64,000 bases of DNA, taken from positions 18,477 to 82,476 of the forward strand of contig FWWN02000620.1 in the NCBI GenBank assembly GCA_900175165.2, given 5' to 3'. Source of the stretch: Rhizomucor pusillus (lineage: Eukaryota > Mucoromycota > Mucoromycetes > Mucorales > Lichtheimiaceae). Both the position numbers and the translations under genes were made by a program. Below, piece after piece: positions 34,962 to 47,778 of the stretch. The notes beneath the pieces were generated by a model. It saw only the letters and a list, made by a program, of their open reading frames with translations, was not told where the DNA came from and did no database searches. The first letter of the stretch is position 1. Every line of letters starts with the position of its first letter.

Positions 34962-37900
34962 TTATAAATCGTCTTGCAGGCCGAACTTTTTACGATCAGT
35001 GGCGCGCGATCGAGGCAGAGGAGGACTGTCTTCATCGGTTTGGATGCTCTTTAGAAGGTCTTCAGCCATGACAGCGACGGACTCACTGCGATGCAAACGA
35101 CGTTCGCGGCTAGCAGAACGGTCACCTCTTCTTTTACTATTCGTGTCCAGATCTCCTGCACGTAATCGATCTAATAGATTATCCATGATATTCTTATCTT
35201 CTTCTGTTGGTGATGACGCTTCGGAGGCTATTGTTGATTAAAATATAGTCAGTAAATCAATTGAATCCATATTTGCATTCGAAAACTCACGATCGCTGGT
35301 ATCGACACCGCGATTTCTCTGTGCCTTAATCCGTTCTCTGCGTTCTTCCTCCATTTTTCTTGCTTTTTCCATTTGCTCCAGTTTCTTTCGTGCAGTCTTG
35401 TTGTCATTCATAGCACGCTAAGTTTTGATAGTAAGGTCGTATATAATAGTTTTGATATGTTTGTCCTGGAGAACATACCTCCCAGCTGGATGTGAAAGTT
35501 TTGAATATGCCAAAGAATTCGTCCGGTTTCATTTCAGCAGGGTTTTCTCCGTAAAAGGAAACCGCATCTTTGTATGCAACGTCCATGGAAGTGTATCGAA
35601 CTTCCAATTCTTCAAACTTCTCCAGTGCCTTTTCTCTGAATTCGTACATTGTCTTGGAATAGTTGTCGCCTTCTGGTGCCTCATAATCTTCTCCATAATG
35701 TGAGTCCAGTTCCTGGATCAATTTCTGCAAGCCACTGCGAAGTTCATTATAATCTTTCACCATATCCTGCAACGTGACTGGATGCAAAGATGCAAACAAA
35801 AGGTATCCAGACATCAGAAATTCGGAATATAAGGATAGTATTCATTGTCATACCTCGACAAGCTTGGCCGGTTTCTCTGAGGTCATTGAGGAAATTGTGT
35901 ATGCGTGGAATTTTGGATTCCACAGTATCCACCAAGAAATGCAGAAGCGTCGTGCTACCTTCAGTTCCCTTTGTATCCACCAGCTACAAAAAAATAAACT
36001 TTTAATACCGTAAGGCAATAACAAACCAATATAGCAAAATATTCATACTTTGTTGATACTGGCGATCTTGATACCAAAAGCTCCGCCCTGGAATGTTTTA
36101 CCGTTCATGAAATTACCCATAACCAGTATAAGCTTTAAACAAATAGACATCATGAGTAGTTTTATTTTTGTACCTATCCACATATAGTACATTTACCTTC
36201 AGCAGTTCCTTGAAAGATTTAGACTCTTTAACTGCAATTGAAGCTTCCAAGACTGAATTCATGTTCTAAAAGAGGTTAATTTTGACAGCATTCCAGAATA
36301 CATGATTATAACCTGCTTACTCTGCTCAATTGCTGGTGCTTCTCCCAGAAGGTGGCTCGATAAAGCATGTTGTCGATACGTTCCTTGTAACGATCAATCC
36401 TCATGACCTTCAACAGACAAATGTTAGCAACCTGGAAGCAATATCCCTATCCAGGAAGTATGAGTATAATACTTCGTAACAGAAAGCATCGGGTTTTGAT
36501 AATTGTTCTAATTCCTCTTCTGAAGCACCGCTGACAAAAACAGATAGCTTGCCCATCTCTTCTGGAGTGGGGGCATAGCTTTGCAAGTTCCTTAACAAAT
36601 TCTCCGTACAAAGTTTATCGTCCACTGCCAAAATCCTTCTTTTAACTTCAGCGAATGATATATGCTTGAGTTTAGCAAGGATGGCGATATCTAATCCATG
36701 CAAAGAATGTTAGGTATCGACAGCACATTTTACATATCAAGCATTAAACACTTACTGATACTATAGGCTTTTTTGGAGTCGATGATGCAGATTTCTTGTT
36801 TTTTCTCGACCCCCTTTTTCCGTTTTGGCTCGATAATTTTCTGCGCGAAAATCTCTTGAATAGATGCGAATACGCCCAAGTTTTGTAATTCATCCTCCAG
36901 CGCATCTTCATCCACATCAGAGGTCACCCACACGGTCTTATTAAGTGCCATATTATGCAATTTTGTCCATTGGAGCGCACGCGTCTTTACATCGGGTTGA
37001 TATCGCATCACCTTCCTTATCGGTCCCTGCGGCACTGGAGGTGGTACTGGCGCAGAATGTCCCAGCGAAGATGGAGGAGGAGGTGGGGGTGGAGGAGGTG
37101 GAGCAACAGCAGCACCAGCAGCACCATCATCATTACATCCAGCAACTACCACAATACCTCCAGATGGAGGAGGAGGTGGAGGAGGTGGAGGAGGTGGAGG
37201 AGGTGGTGAAGGTATTGATGACACTTTCTGCTTAAGATCCTTTCCTGTACCTGCAGTCCCAGTATTGACTGCCGTTGTAGACAGCGGTGGCGGAGGAGGT
37301 GGTGGTGGTGGAGGAGGAAGCATTTCACCTACATCTCCTGATACTATGCTCAAGGTATTTGAAGGTAGAGCGATCGCAGTTGCTGGCGATGGTTGTCCTG
37401 AGGAAGCTGAAGATGAAAATGGCGGTGGAGGAGGTGGTGATGGAGGAGGAGCTGCAGCGATGGTTGTAGCATGATCCAAATTATCTGACGACTTTGCTAT
37501 AACTGATTCCTTTGAAGCGTTTTCCTGAACAATAATGTCTGGCGAAGACCCTTCCCGATCCTCTGTTTGTCGTCCATCTTTCTGCTTTGATTTTGCGAGT
37601 TTCATTGATATCTCCTTTGCTAGTTCGTTGACAGAGGTCGGTTCATGTTCTTCTTCAGTTGTTGCTGTCAGTATCGGCACCGTATCGGATGATACGATGG
37701 CGTCGACGATCTGATTGTCTGTTGAAGATTGGTCCGAAGGCTTGCCTTCATCCGAAGTCATTGATGTTCCTCGTGCACCGCGTCTGGTGGATCCAATCAG
37801 AGGCATTGTTCCAGGTATAACAAAACCAGATGGTACACTAGATCCAAGCTGATCCGTGAGACTCGACTTGAAGGCATCCGATAATCCTTGCGCCTTTGGT

Positions 37901-40371
37901 AGCTACCAGTAGCAAAATTTCCATTAACGTCTACGAATCGAATCCTCACAATTGCAATGCATACCGATTGTAGTTCACTTTGAACATCGGAATCTGATGG
38001 TCTGCCTTCAAGTATTGCTTGGGCTCTAAGGCGGTCAAGTACGTTCGTCACGTCTTCTCTCGATAATCTCCTGTCCGAACGGCTTGCTACGCTATTGTTT
38101 GCATTGGCTGCAGCTGCTACCTGGTACATTTGCTTCAACTGTGCATCCATTGCAGCCAAATTGGCTTTATATTCTTCTTGAACGTCCTTAAGTTTCGCCT
38201 GTAAAGTTTTTATAGTATGCCGGGACATTCGTAGCAAATCTTCCAAAGAATTTGTCTTTTCACGTAACTGACCCACAAGTCCATCTGAAATAGAGTTCTA
38301 GTTGGTGTCTCGAGGCAGATGATATGTACTAACCTCCTTTTAGATTAATCTCCATTTCTAGTTCTTGTTTCTCCCGTATAGCCTTTTCATATGCTTCTTT
38401 GGCTTCCTTTGCTTCTGCAATGGCAGCAGCCAATTGATCTTGCTCAGCAAACTTATCAATAAGACTCGCTACCGACAAGCCAAAACCTCCCGAGAAGTCT
38501 TCAGGTGACAGGCCTTTACGGTCGAGTACTATCTGGGTCACCAAATTATCCAAAAGCTGGTAGTAGCGCACCCTGTATAGAATTGATTAGATTAGACTTT
38601 TTATACGAAAAATGACAGGTCTTCTTACTGTGTTCCTTCTTCATCACGAATGAGCAATAAGTGCTGCAGTGCACTGAGCAGAAAGTCATAGCCTCGAGTA
38701 CCCTCTACCCGGGTGAGGATCGATTCAAAAACGTCTCGAGGATCATTCATATCGCTGAGGATTTTTTCATTGTATATTTCAAGCATTTCTTCGTAATCAT
38801 TGTCACTCATTTGCTTGTAAATAGAGATGTGTCGCCGCAAGTGCTCGTTATTGAATTCCATCATCTTATCCATGATGACTTGCAGTCCACTGGCATTCAT
38901 CTGGTTTCGAAGGTGCACTCTGATCTCTAGATCCTCGACGACGCTGATAATGGAGTTTACAAGCATCATATTGGACAGCTTGATGTTATAGTTTGAGCAA
39001 ACACTGCCAACATTGTCTTAAAGCCTTTTCACCTACCGCGTAGTCGCTTAGATGATTGTCCGTCCCTAGTTTCCGTACATCTTCACTAGCTCCAACTAGA
39101 CTTCCCATACGACCCCGACCGTCCAACGTCACGTCAAGTAGCTTGAGCCATGCATCGAATCGAGCATATTCACGACGATGATCTTTGAGTTTCTCCATGG
39201 CTTTCAATACTAACTCTTGGCCTTTCGGCAAATCGACATGGCACAAAAATGCAAGGATTTCACAAACAAGCTTGCGCGTTTGTATGGGTGGCGATACAAG
39301 CGATAAAACGACATGATATACACATTGTGGATTTGAAACAACTTCACGTGCACCCCACTAGATGAAACCGAGGAATGGTTGCTATTGCTAAATCATGACC
39401 TCGGGCTCTCCGCGAGTACTTACCCTGTTATTGATTAGAGACTTGAAGCACTTCAGAATTTCTGCCTCCATTTGTAAGTCCTCTTCCGTCCTATCGGGCG
39501 TTGAATATTAGAAGAATGCGAGAAAAATACAACCGCAGGTTCAATTTACTTACTTTGTATCATGCTTATTTAGCATTCCAACCACATTGGTGATGACTTG
39601 TAAACCGCGTGCCTCGATAAATTGTCGCACCCAGCTATCAAGGTTCGCTTAGCATATCATGGATTCGCTGAACCGCGGGCGCATTGTACCTTAGTGGCAT
39701 TGTTCGGAGGCTGACAGCCAAATGTGCAACCAATCGAGGGGTAACGCCACGCATATCAGGTTCTAAAAATTGTTTGATGTAAAATTCTGGCGTGCTTCTA
39801 TCCGGCTCTCGGATGTCGCTGCTGCTCTTTTTAACCGATGCTGGCGGCCCGGTAGAATCTGCCTGCATATCTTGGGAGACCATCAACCATTTCTTTTCTA
39901 CGGGAAATGAAAGCATAGCAGTTCTCGCATTCTGGTCATGGATTCCACGTCGAGTCTACGGTAACGTTTAGGCATATTCCTGATTAACTATACACAATTG
40001 TTTAAATAGGGAGAAGGAAAAGTATCTGCGTACCAGCATCTTTTCAAACAAATCTTCGACTTGCCGTTCGCTCATGCCATTAAATTTGTTGCTATTATCA
40101 TGCGCACTAAAGGATTTTGAAGACTGCGAGCTAGTCACTGAGCAAATATCTCCTGTAGATATCTGAGATACTCCTATTTGATATAAACACGTTTTCTGCA
40201 TTGTGTACCTTGGTAATAATCATCGAGAGTGTAAGATGGTGCGGCGCTGGCAGACAGACTATTATGCGCAGATGTGGAGTCCCATGGTCGATGGCTCGTG
40301 GGCGTTGGAGGCCCATCAGCGCCAACTCCTGGTCCGCGACGCTGCTTCGGCTTGCCCTTGATCCCAAACAT
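34962..40371 (-). CDS. Diaphanous-related formin (Bni1/SepA type), with an apparent frameshift
   Basis: Nucleates and elongates actin cables at the hyphal tip and septum under Rho control. About 18 exons and roughly 1,450 residues. Order: short N-terminus (MFGIKGKPKQRRG), GBD/FH3 region (SFPVEKKWLMVSQ, LQVITNVVGMLNKHDT, DAWLKLLDVTLDGRGRMGS), and a dimerisation/coiled-coil part (LREKTNSLEDLLRMSRHTIK). FH1 has four or more long proline tracts (36.9-37.5 kb). FH2 follows, including QWTKLHN, YSINIAILAKLKH, LILVMGNFMNGKTFQGGAFGIKI and LRETGQACR. The C-terminal autoinhibitory DAD is MDNLLDRLRAGDL with basic residues after it. In the FH3 exon the frame slips: IHDMLSE is followed by CCT TGA, while LDSWVRQFIEARGL continues one base off (about 39643-39646). 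Everything else is in phase, so a one-base insertion is likely. Confidence 0.92.
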
Positions 40372-42027
40372 TGACCTGCCACTCTGAAACGGAGGTGATT
40401 CACGAACAACAGGAGTATGATCCTTTATTTTCCGGCCGAAGCTTTTTCAATAGCTGTTATTCCCGCATTTGGTGCAATTTTTGGCCGACATTTGAAATAG
40501 ATTTACTCAGGACTAGCTTTATTTGCATCGTCCTCCATGCTGCAGGAGCGGGCACCAGTCACTGTTTCGGGTGAAGAAGAAAAAACATGCGCCCAAAGGG
40601 ATGGCATTTGGGGAGGGGTGGTACCGATTTGCGCAGGGGAATCATTACAATCATAAGCAAAAGAGAACAGTAGAAAAGATCTATCGATATCAGAGACATG
40701 ATGAAAGGAACCTCGACTTGATAACCGAGAGAGAGAGCAAAGGACTGCACATCGCATCAGAGCCGATGATGAAAGAAGACCTCGACTTGATAGGCCAAAG
40801 AGAACAAAATGCAGACATTCATAGACGCCAGAAACGAGGTTAAAGCAAGGCGCGACTTGATGCAAAAGAAAGCAATGGAGAGATGTTCATATGCATGCTT
40901 TATCCTACCATCAGTAGTCAGTCCATATATTAAAATGGGCAGTATTCCAGCTTACCTTCTTGACTGTCTTCATTGATTTCTGTGAGAGAAAGAGAAAGAG
41001 AGAGAAAAGGAGCAGCGGTCTTGCTATTATATACCCATGGCAATAAAAATTTTGCGCGTTTATCGCCACGACGCTGTTATCAGAAACAATGGCCCAAACG
41101 GCTATATGCTCAGCTACTCGACAACATTTCAGAATGTCTGCGTGTAAAACAGTTTCATAGTATGGAATCTTTTGACAATCAATTTCAATCATGTAGAACC
41201 CGTATTTAATCGATAGATCCCCACGAATCGATCGTTTTATCAGGTACACAAAGGTATATCTTCGAGATCAATGGAAACCGAATTCAGATGGAATACCGAA
41301 ATGTGGAAGCGAAATCAAATATGGATTTGGGCTTCACATCACAAGATTAATGATTATCCGGAACCACGTCTTGGTGCAATGAAAAGGACCGAGTCTGGGA
41401 GTAAATTATTGATCCGTCAATCCATATCGTAGAATTCAATGTAGTATCTAAAACAGCTATTGGATGCTCCTTGCGTCATGTAAAGACACCAATAATTATG
41501 AAATACAGATACCTGGTCCATAAGAGTAAATTTCCTCTTCATGCGGACCGTGGTGGAGCTCTCCTTGCGTCAGTTGCTGAATATCCAAAAACTTTCAAGT
41601 CCCAATCCTCAGATTAATGCCTGTTCTATCTCCCAAACTCCAAGATTGAGCATTTATTTTGCAGGTAATACCGCTTATGCGCACTTCCATCCAGCGCGCG
41701 GAAAAGATGTCTAAATGAATTAATTATGGTTCTCTACCAAAAAACCGGCACTTCACCCACTCTCCAACAGCCTCCAGAAAAAGGTGTCTTCACACCGAAT
41801 TTTTCGAATTTGAGGGCTCTAGGGGTCAATGACAGAGTAGTGAAGCTTTCCACACGTGAATTTTAGCGCTCAAAGAGGAAGGTTACACGTATTATTTTTT
41901 TAACCGAGACGAGAGTTATTTGGTGACACTTAGAGAGTGGGAAGGAGAGAGAAGAATGTTTATAACTGAGTTTTTCTAGACGGCAGCTCGCGAAGCAGCT
42001 GTCTATACGCCAGACACGAACATTTTG
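40372..42027. other. Intergenic, nothing recognised apart from a GA-rich run
   Basis: Holds the formin promoter and a purine-rich GAGAAAGAGA tract near 40982-41010. Several ORFs near 40.5-40.9 kb are open on both strands but show no domain. No transposon end was identified for the Fanzor element that begins downstream. Confidence 0.4.
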
Positions 42028-44719
42028 GATGATCATGGTCGGCTGCAAGGAACGGAGATCGCATAGAGCTTTTCAAGGCGTTTGCAACGGATAATGCAAA
42101 CGAATCTTTGTCAAAAATGTTAAAAAAGGAACTGGAGCGCAATATCTTACTGAAGGTGTGAAAAAATATGGTATCAGGACTGATCGGAGGAGATGCGTGC
42201 CGCATCAGACATTGCGCACATGGCTGATTTGGTCACAGAAATCGCTAACGGCGTCAGCATTGATTTCCGCAAAAATATCGTTTACAATTTCAAAGATCGT
42301 TATCGTGATTACCTTCAGCTGCGTCTCAAGAAAAGGCTCACGTTCCGCTTCGTTGGCCGGCACCGAGGGATGAATTTGTTCAAGATATCGTCGACTCTGT
42401 TCATGACAGAATTCGGCGTGCAGATACACCTCGGATGGCTGCCGCTGTTTCCTCAAACCCAAGGCAAAGGTTCCATTATATCCGCACCGGCAGAGCTCGC
42501 GACCAAGTCGACAGATTTTATAACGGACATGGTGTGACGCTATAAGAACTCCATAGAAACCTTTGATGGTGCCAAGTGCAGACTAGAACTTGAAAATAAG
42601 GCTACAGTGCCAAATGGATGGTCGAGGAACAGAACCAAACTTGTCGCTGCCTTGTTTCAAAGGATCTGGGGAATGTCGCTGGAGCCTGGTGAAATTGGCG
42701 ACGATCAAGAAGATCAAGCAGGCGAACCAGGAGAGCCAGAAGAACAAGAGGAACGAGGCAAGGGCCGAGAGACGTGCTTGAAGACCTGCAAGAAAACATT
42801 CGATGACAGATTGATAATTTGTCGAACAGGAACGCAACGTCGATGCCGACGGTGCGCGTGATGTCAACCTGTTCGAATGTCTCGGTCTCCCAGATCCAGC
42901 CATAACTGGAAGGCAGAATGGGCGGATGAAGACGACGATGACGAAGACGATGACGATACGCTCCATAGGATCCATGGCGGCAAACTCTCCAAAGCGAAAG
43001 GGGCGAAAATGATTCCGCTCTTGATTTATTTCCTGCAAAGGCGCGAAGAAGGTGGTCAGTCGTTTGTCTTGTGTCCTCTTGAAGCATGCCATGAGTCGCT
43101 CTACCCTTCAATGTTTCGTTTGTACAGGATCTCCTCAACAATATTGGTAACTTGGCTCGCCCGATAATCCAGAACCTAGAACAGGAAGAGCAGACTGCTC
43201 AAAGTGTACGGCGAGTACATGAATTGAGGAGAAGTATGTAATATCTATTAAACACGCAACTAATGGTTAATTATTAACCCTCGTAACTGTAGAAAGAGAA
43301 GACTATAATCAAGCCTGTACAGTACTTAAGCGCTTGAACAATAAGGCTGATCCTTTTGGCATCCTCTTCGACATACGGCGACAAGCTACCATCCAACGAG
43401 ATGGATATGTGGAGATACGAGACAGAGGCTATATGCGTTGGTTATGCCAAACAATACTAGGTACAGGTAATGAAAGGAAGCTCCGTTTTACGAGACGCCG
43501 TATTTTCCGCACTGATGGCATACGTCTGTACTGCATATACAATGACTGGCTGAGATCTTGCTTCTCGAAGACGACGTGCAAGTACCTTACGGAGCTGAGG
43601 CGCACTATCAGAGAACCTTGTAAGGATATATGGGAAAGGAATTCGCCCGAAAAGCAGTTCGATTATTTGTGGCACCACGATGGTGTAATCGGTATGGTTT
43701 CGGCGAAGTCTGCCGTCGCAGGCATACCAACCAACAGCCCTGGAATTGAAGCTTCACAACTCATTATCAAACGCGGATATCTATATGGCAGAACTATCCC
43801 TAACCGCGACTGGCTTGAGGCACGCAAATCAGCTAACAATATTGACGATATCGAGTCTGGTTTAAGTGAAGGGTCAACGCGCAGTGCTTATGCCAAATAT
43901 CAGGTGTATCTTCGGTAACCCAAGGCAGACGATAATGGCCTCCGTGTATGGAACTATTATGACAACCGGTCCGTACGCCGCCGGACATGGCACAATTCCG
44001 TATCGCAAAGGTCGTGTGTTGACGAGGCTTGCTATCTTATCATAAATCAAGCCAACAGCACCTTTGCTATGAGTCAACAAATACATCTCGAACGAATTAT
44101 TCAGCGTATCGACCGCCCTTTTATCTATGGTTTCGACCTGGACGGAATGAGCAGGGAATCGAGAAAGGGAGCTCTTGCACCGATGGATCATAAGCTTGCC
44201 AATACTCTTTACCGGAAAATCGAGCAACGTAGCCGTGGCCGTGATAGCACGGAAGCCGATATAGCTAAAAGAGTTGATGAGTATCTCTACTCAAGAATGT
44301 GCTACTATTACACCAAGCAAGGTCGGGAGCAACGAGTTGATTTTCTGCAGCGAACCCCTGTGGTATCACTACCAGACACGACTCGGTTGGACGATGGTCT
44401 TGAAAAGGTGTTCCAGGTAGTTCGTTGTCCATCTTGCAATCATTTGTTCCATCGCGATAGTAACGCTGCAGACGATCTGGCGTCTTCTATTATACGATAT
44501 GAGCTACGGTTCCAGCAACGCCCGCACTGGTTTATCCAGCCATCGAGACGTCAAAGACCATCCAGAGAAATGGAACCATTCCAGTCTCCTGAACGGACGT
44601 CTTCGGGTCGAACTAGAGGAACACAAGAAAGGCCAGAATCGTCCAGAGCTCCTGCGCTAAGGCGATCCGAACGATTACGCTCCAAAAAGCAAAAAGGGAT
44701 CTACGAGTCAAGTGGATAG
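42028..44719 (+). pseudogene. Fanzor (eukaryotic TnpB-like RuvC nuclease), nearly complete but broken
   Basis: Plus-strand coding blocks in order. An N-terminal helical part: LFKAFATDNANESLSKMLKKE, then IANGVSIDFRKNIVYNFKDRY. Then an acidic linker and QSFVLCPLEACHESLYPSMF (about 43059-43116). LARPIIQNLEQEEQT follows in an exon ending near 43233, with the next exon from about 43294. RRRIFRTDGIRLYCIYND resembles the IRTDG stretch of Fanzor1. After it come VWNYYDNRSVRRRTWHN, VDEYLYSRMCYYYTKQ, and QVVRCPSCNHLFHRDSNAADDLAS, the zinc ribbon fused to RuvC-III (RDxNAA). Damage: a TAA at 43916-43918 (CAG in the other copy), loss of the RuvC-I Asp through small indels near 43690-43740, and CYYY for the first CxxC. 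Splice sites in the 5' third are uncertain. Confidence 0.72.
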
Positions 44720-44731
44720 GGCCTTGCGCCC
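44719..44731 (+). other. Conserved hairpin directly after the Fanzor ORF (candidate guide-RNA element)
   Basis: GGGC-CTTGC-GCCC begins at the last base of the stop codon. The second copy has the same 4-bp stem with loop CTGAC. In studied Fanzors the guide RNA lies at or beyond the 3' end of the gene, so this is the place to look. Short stem; inference only. Confidence 0.35.
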
Positions 44732-45176
44732 GGTATTCAGTGAGTGTCATTCTTTTCCTATGATATGTTCTTAATGCTCACCATCCGAAACTATGCACGC
44801 AGCTTGCATGCACTTGGCAAGGAGCCAGGCATGCCTTCGTCACATTTCTAGACAGGTTTGTGAAATGCGTCAATATCAAACTCTCGCAAGACGCGACTTT
44901 ATTTTTCGGAAACACAGTACGAGTGAAGGTGGAAGTCATTTCATTAGCTTCTGAACAAGTGATACCGGAGTCATGGAGTTACGTAATATAACTACCGCAG
45001 GAGTCATTTCTGTAACAAAAAACTCTTTGGTGATAGATAAGTTCAAATATCGCAAATTCTCACGGAAAATGGCACTGAATGGGAATAAGGTGAGACGCCC
45101 TTTATTGCACGAATCCAGGTATCTCTAAACAATATCTGCACTCTTGCTTCCGAGAACAACGACGACATAAGAGTGC
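44732..45176. other. Spacer between Fanzor fossil and V-ATPase subunit E
   Basis: Similarity between the two Fanzor copies ends at about 44745. The rest is presumed 3' flank of the V-ATPase gene; nothing else recognised. Confidence 0.4.
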
Positions 45177-46258
45177 TTAGTTGAAGAACTTTCTGTTTGG
45201 GGAATGTCCAAAGAGGATAGCACGGACCTGAGGCAGCATCTGCATCAGGATTCCCAGTGAGCAACGGTAAGAGATTCGGTGTACAGAACGTAACATACCT
45301 GTTCCTTAACAATGTTAAGACGAGCCTCAAGCGTGTTGTCAACGACGATTTTGCCTTCCAAACCAGAAAGGATGACACCACCAGCACTGAAATAACGATA
45401 AGAAGGACTGTAAAAAACGCACTAGCTTGACGAAGGATCCTTACCTAGATGCTGGCAAGTAGTCATCACTAACATTAATAGAAATATTCTCTCGCATGAT
45501 TTCTTCGTATTTCTGTGCAACGCGTTCGGCAGCAAAATTGGCCATATCCACATCGGCTTCTCGGCACCGTACAGTAACATTGGCCTCCATCAAGGTAAAA
45601 GTACCTTGAAGAATTAAAGCCTCGATAAGCTCAGAGTACTTGTCTTCGTCGTTTGCAATGTCGTGAATACGATGCCTGGTTTCTTCAAAAAGGACATCCA
45701 CAAGTTGCTGGCGCTCTTGAAGAACACGCAGGCGTGCCTTATTGACATGGTTTGATTGTGCGCTACCCAATTCTGAATGAGTCATACATGAAGCAGAGTG
45801 TCAAATACTCAAGAACTATCATACATCTTCTTTTGAACTTCAGCCTGCTTCATTTTACGCTCGAAGACTGCTTCAACGTTGAGAGACTCCTGACGCACAA
45901 TCTTTGCCTATCAGCAGATTAATATATACGGTTATATCTGGAAAGAGAACAGTCTGCAATTGACTATTCGTACCTTCTCGATATTAAACTCTTCATCGGC
46001 CTTTGCAGAAAATAATATCAATCATATCATATAACGCGACAGCATGGAAAGCGTCAATCAGGCTTACCTTGACTTTAATTTCTCGGGCTTTCTCCAAAGC
46101 TTCTTGTTTAATGAAGGCAACCTATGTTTCGTGTGCAAAGTAATCAAAGTAATTGAGTCCAACGTTGGTTTTGACGAGCAAGGTAAATCCAGAACACGCA
46201 CCATTTTTTTCATCTCGTTGAAGACTTCATCCTCATTCAAAGGTCGAACGGTCGTCAT
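45177..46258 (-). CDS. V-type proton ATPase subunit E
   Basis: Peripheral stalk subunit joining V1 to Vo in vacuolar and endosomal membranes. Seven or so exons. The protein starts MTTVRPLNEDEVFNEMKKM and continues VAFIKQEALEKAREIKVK, ADEEFNIEK, AKIVRQESLNVEAVFERKMKQAEVQKK, the long-helix N-terminus of the family. After that come NHVNKARLRVLQERQQLVDVLFEE and NFAAERVAQKYEEI. The C-terminal globular part has AGGVILSGLEGKIVVDNTLEARL, and MLPQVRAILFG, ending NRKFFN. Length (about 225 residues) and order match. One exon encodes only nine residues (ADEEFNIEK). Confidence 0.94.
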
Positions 46259-47302
46259 TTTCGCAAGCTTATATAAAGACTAAAAGGACGTCAATGAGTG
46301 AGCAAGACTTGATTGGATTTTGTTGACGAGAAAGCAGTACTCTTTTACTCGAAACGGGAACGCACAGCAAGGGGCGAAAAGCGTTTCGGGTTCTTGAAAC
46401 GCCTATCGGCATGCGTGGACTCCGAACGCTCAGCATATTCCGGCAAGCATCTCGCAGAAACAAATCACGATTTGATAGAATAGAGTTTCAAATGATTGAA
46501 AGTATGAGCTGAGCTTTGGTTATTGGTGGTTCTATCACTCGGTTGTGGTATTTCATTTACTGGGTTGATGACAGTTCAAAAAGACAGAATACTGGGACGA
46601 GTATTTCCGAGCATCTGACAAAGATGTTTAACTTGAAAGTATAGCAATCCCAGCAAGATTTTTGAAGCCTGATTGAACCTAAGCTGACTGGCCACGTTAG
46701 CAACACCCTTGCCTTAAGTTTGGCGAATTGCTTCGGACATCATGAGACTTGCTTTATTTCGCATCGTCATTCCTAGCTAAAGGAGCTGGGTCCAAACACG
46801 GTGTCGGCGGATGAGGCAGGCAAGTGTTGGGTAACTATTACTCTCCAAAGTATATCCTTTCGTAAAATATCACTAAACACAGAATCTATCCTTCAAGAAA
46901 AACGAAACTTGAATTCGCCTTCCAAATCAACGGGAGTTTCTTCTTTTGGTATTCGCTTCAGCATTTCGTCTCCAACTTAATGTTATACTTCCAAAATACT
47001 GCGCCAATGACGTTGCAACCATTGTGCTGAAACCTATCCTGTTCGACGTTCCAGCAGCCTATGCATCTACAACAGTCCCGATGCGTACGTATTGCATGTC
47101 ATACTGAGGTATATTATCATCGAGTGCTGTCATTGATATACACATTACGAAGTAGATTGCATTCTCGTTAACAGTGGGTAATTATCGAGATCATATTTTC
47201 ATTTCATTGCTGTTATAATCTTGAACATAGGCTCATTTTGATAGCCTACGTTATACACTGTCCTATTCTCAGGCCCGGATCGTTCTCGCCTACAATGCCT
47301 AA
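46259..47302. other. Intergenic, nothing recognised
   Basis: Promoter side of the V-ATPase gene, then AT-rich DNA up to the LTR. No ORF with family features. Confidence 0.4.
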
Positions 47303-47641
47303 TGTTGAATCAAACAAGGGACTGACTAAGTCAACGAGACGCAAGTTCTTTATTCTCAATGATTCTGTATTTATAGAGAATCTTTCTTTTGGCGGTCTTT
47401 CCTCTGTATGCATCTAATATATTCCAAGAAGACCGTTAACCAGTGACGGGTGAGCATCTGCCGAGCATCTGTCATCATCAGAGCGGGAAACCATCGTCTG
47501 GTGTATAATTGGAGCTGTCAAGATCAAAGATAGCGGCAATTAAGCTATCTGTATTACATAGCAATAAAGAGAGGATATGAATGCAGGGTAAGATCAAGAG
47601 ATCCTGTCAATTTCTTACGAAACGAAGTGTTGGATACAACA
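47303..47641 (-). repeat. 3' LTR of the truncated Ty3-type element
   Basis: On the minus strand it begins TGTTG and ends CAACA, the usual inverted LTR tips. It is preceded by a purine-rich tract (GGCGGAGGGTAA) that could prime plus-strand synthesis. Inside are TATAAATACAG and, further on, AATAAAG, in promoter and polyadenylation order. It lies about 140 bp past the integrase stop. No second LTR was found because the element is cut at its other end. Confidence 0.7.
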
Positions 47642-47778
47642 TTACCCTCCGCCAGGTTGGATCAGCAGTAAGAAAGGATGGTGCGTGCACTGTGACTGAA
47701 AGTCCGATTTGACTGAATGGTATTTCTGAAAAACCCTGTTAAAAAACCCAGTGGGGAAAAGTGTAGGGAAAAGACTTC

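Noticed and set aside
36945..37474. Gly/Glu/Trp-rich plus ORFs
   Set aside because: Antisense shadows of the polyproline FH1 tracts of the formin.
42583..43141. Two long overlapping minus-strand frames (169 and 179 codons)
   Set aside because: They are antisense to the acidic linker and CPLEACHE part of the Fanzor reading and show no domain.
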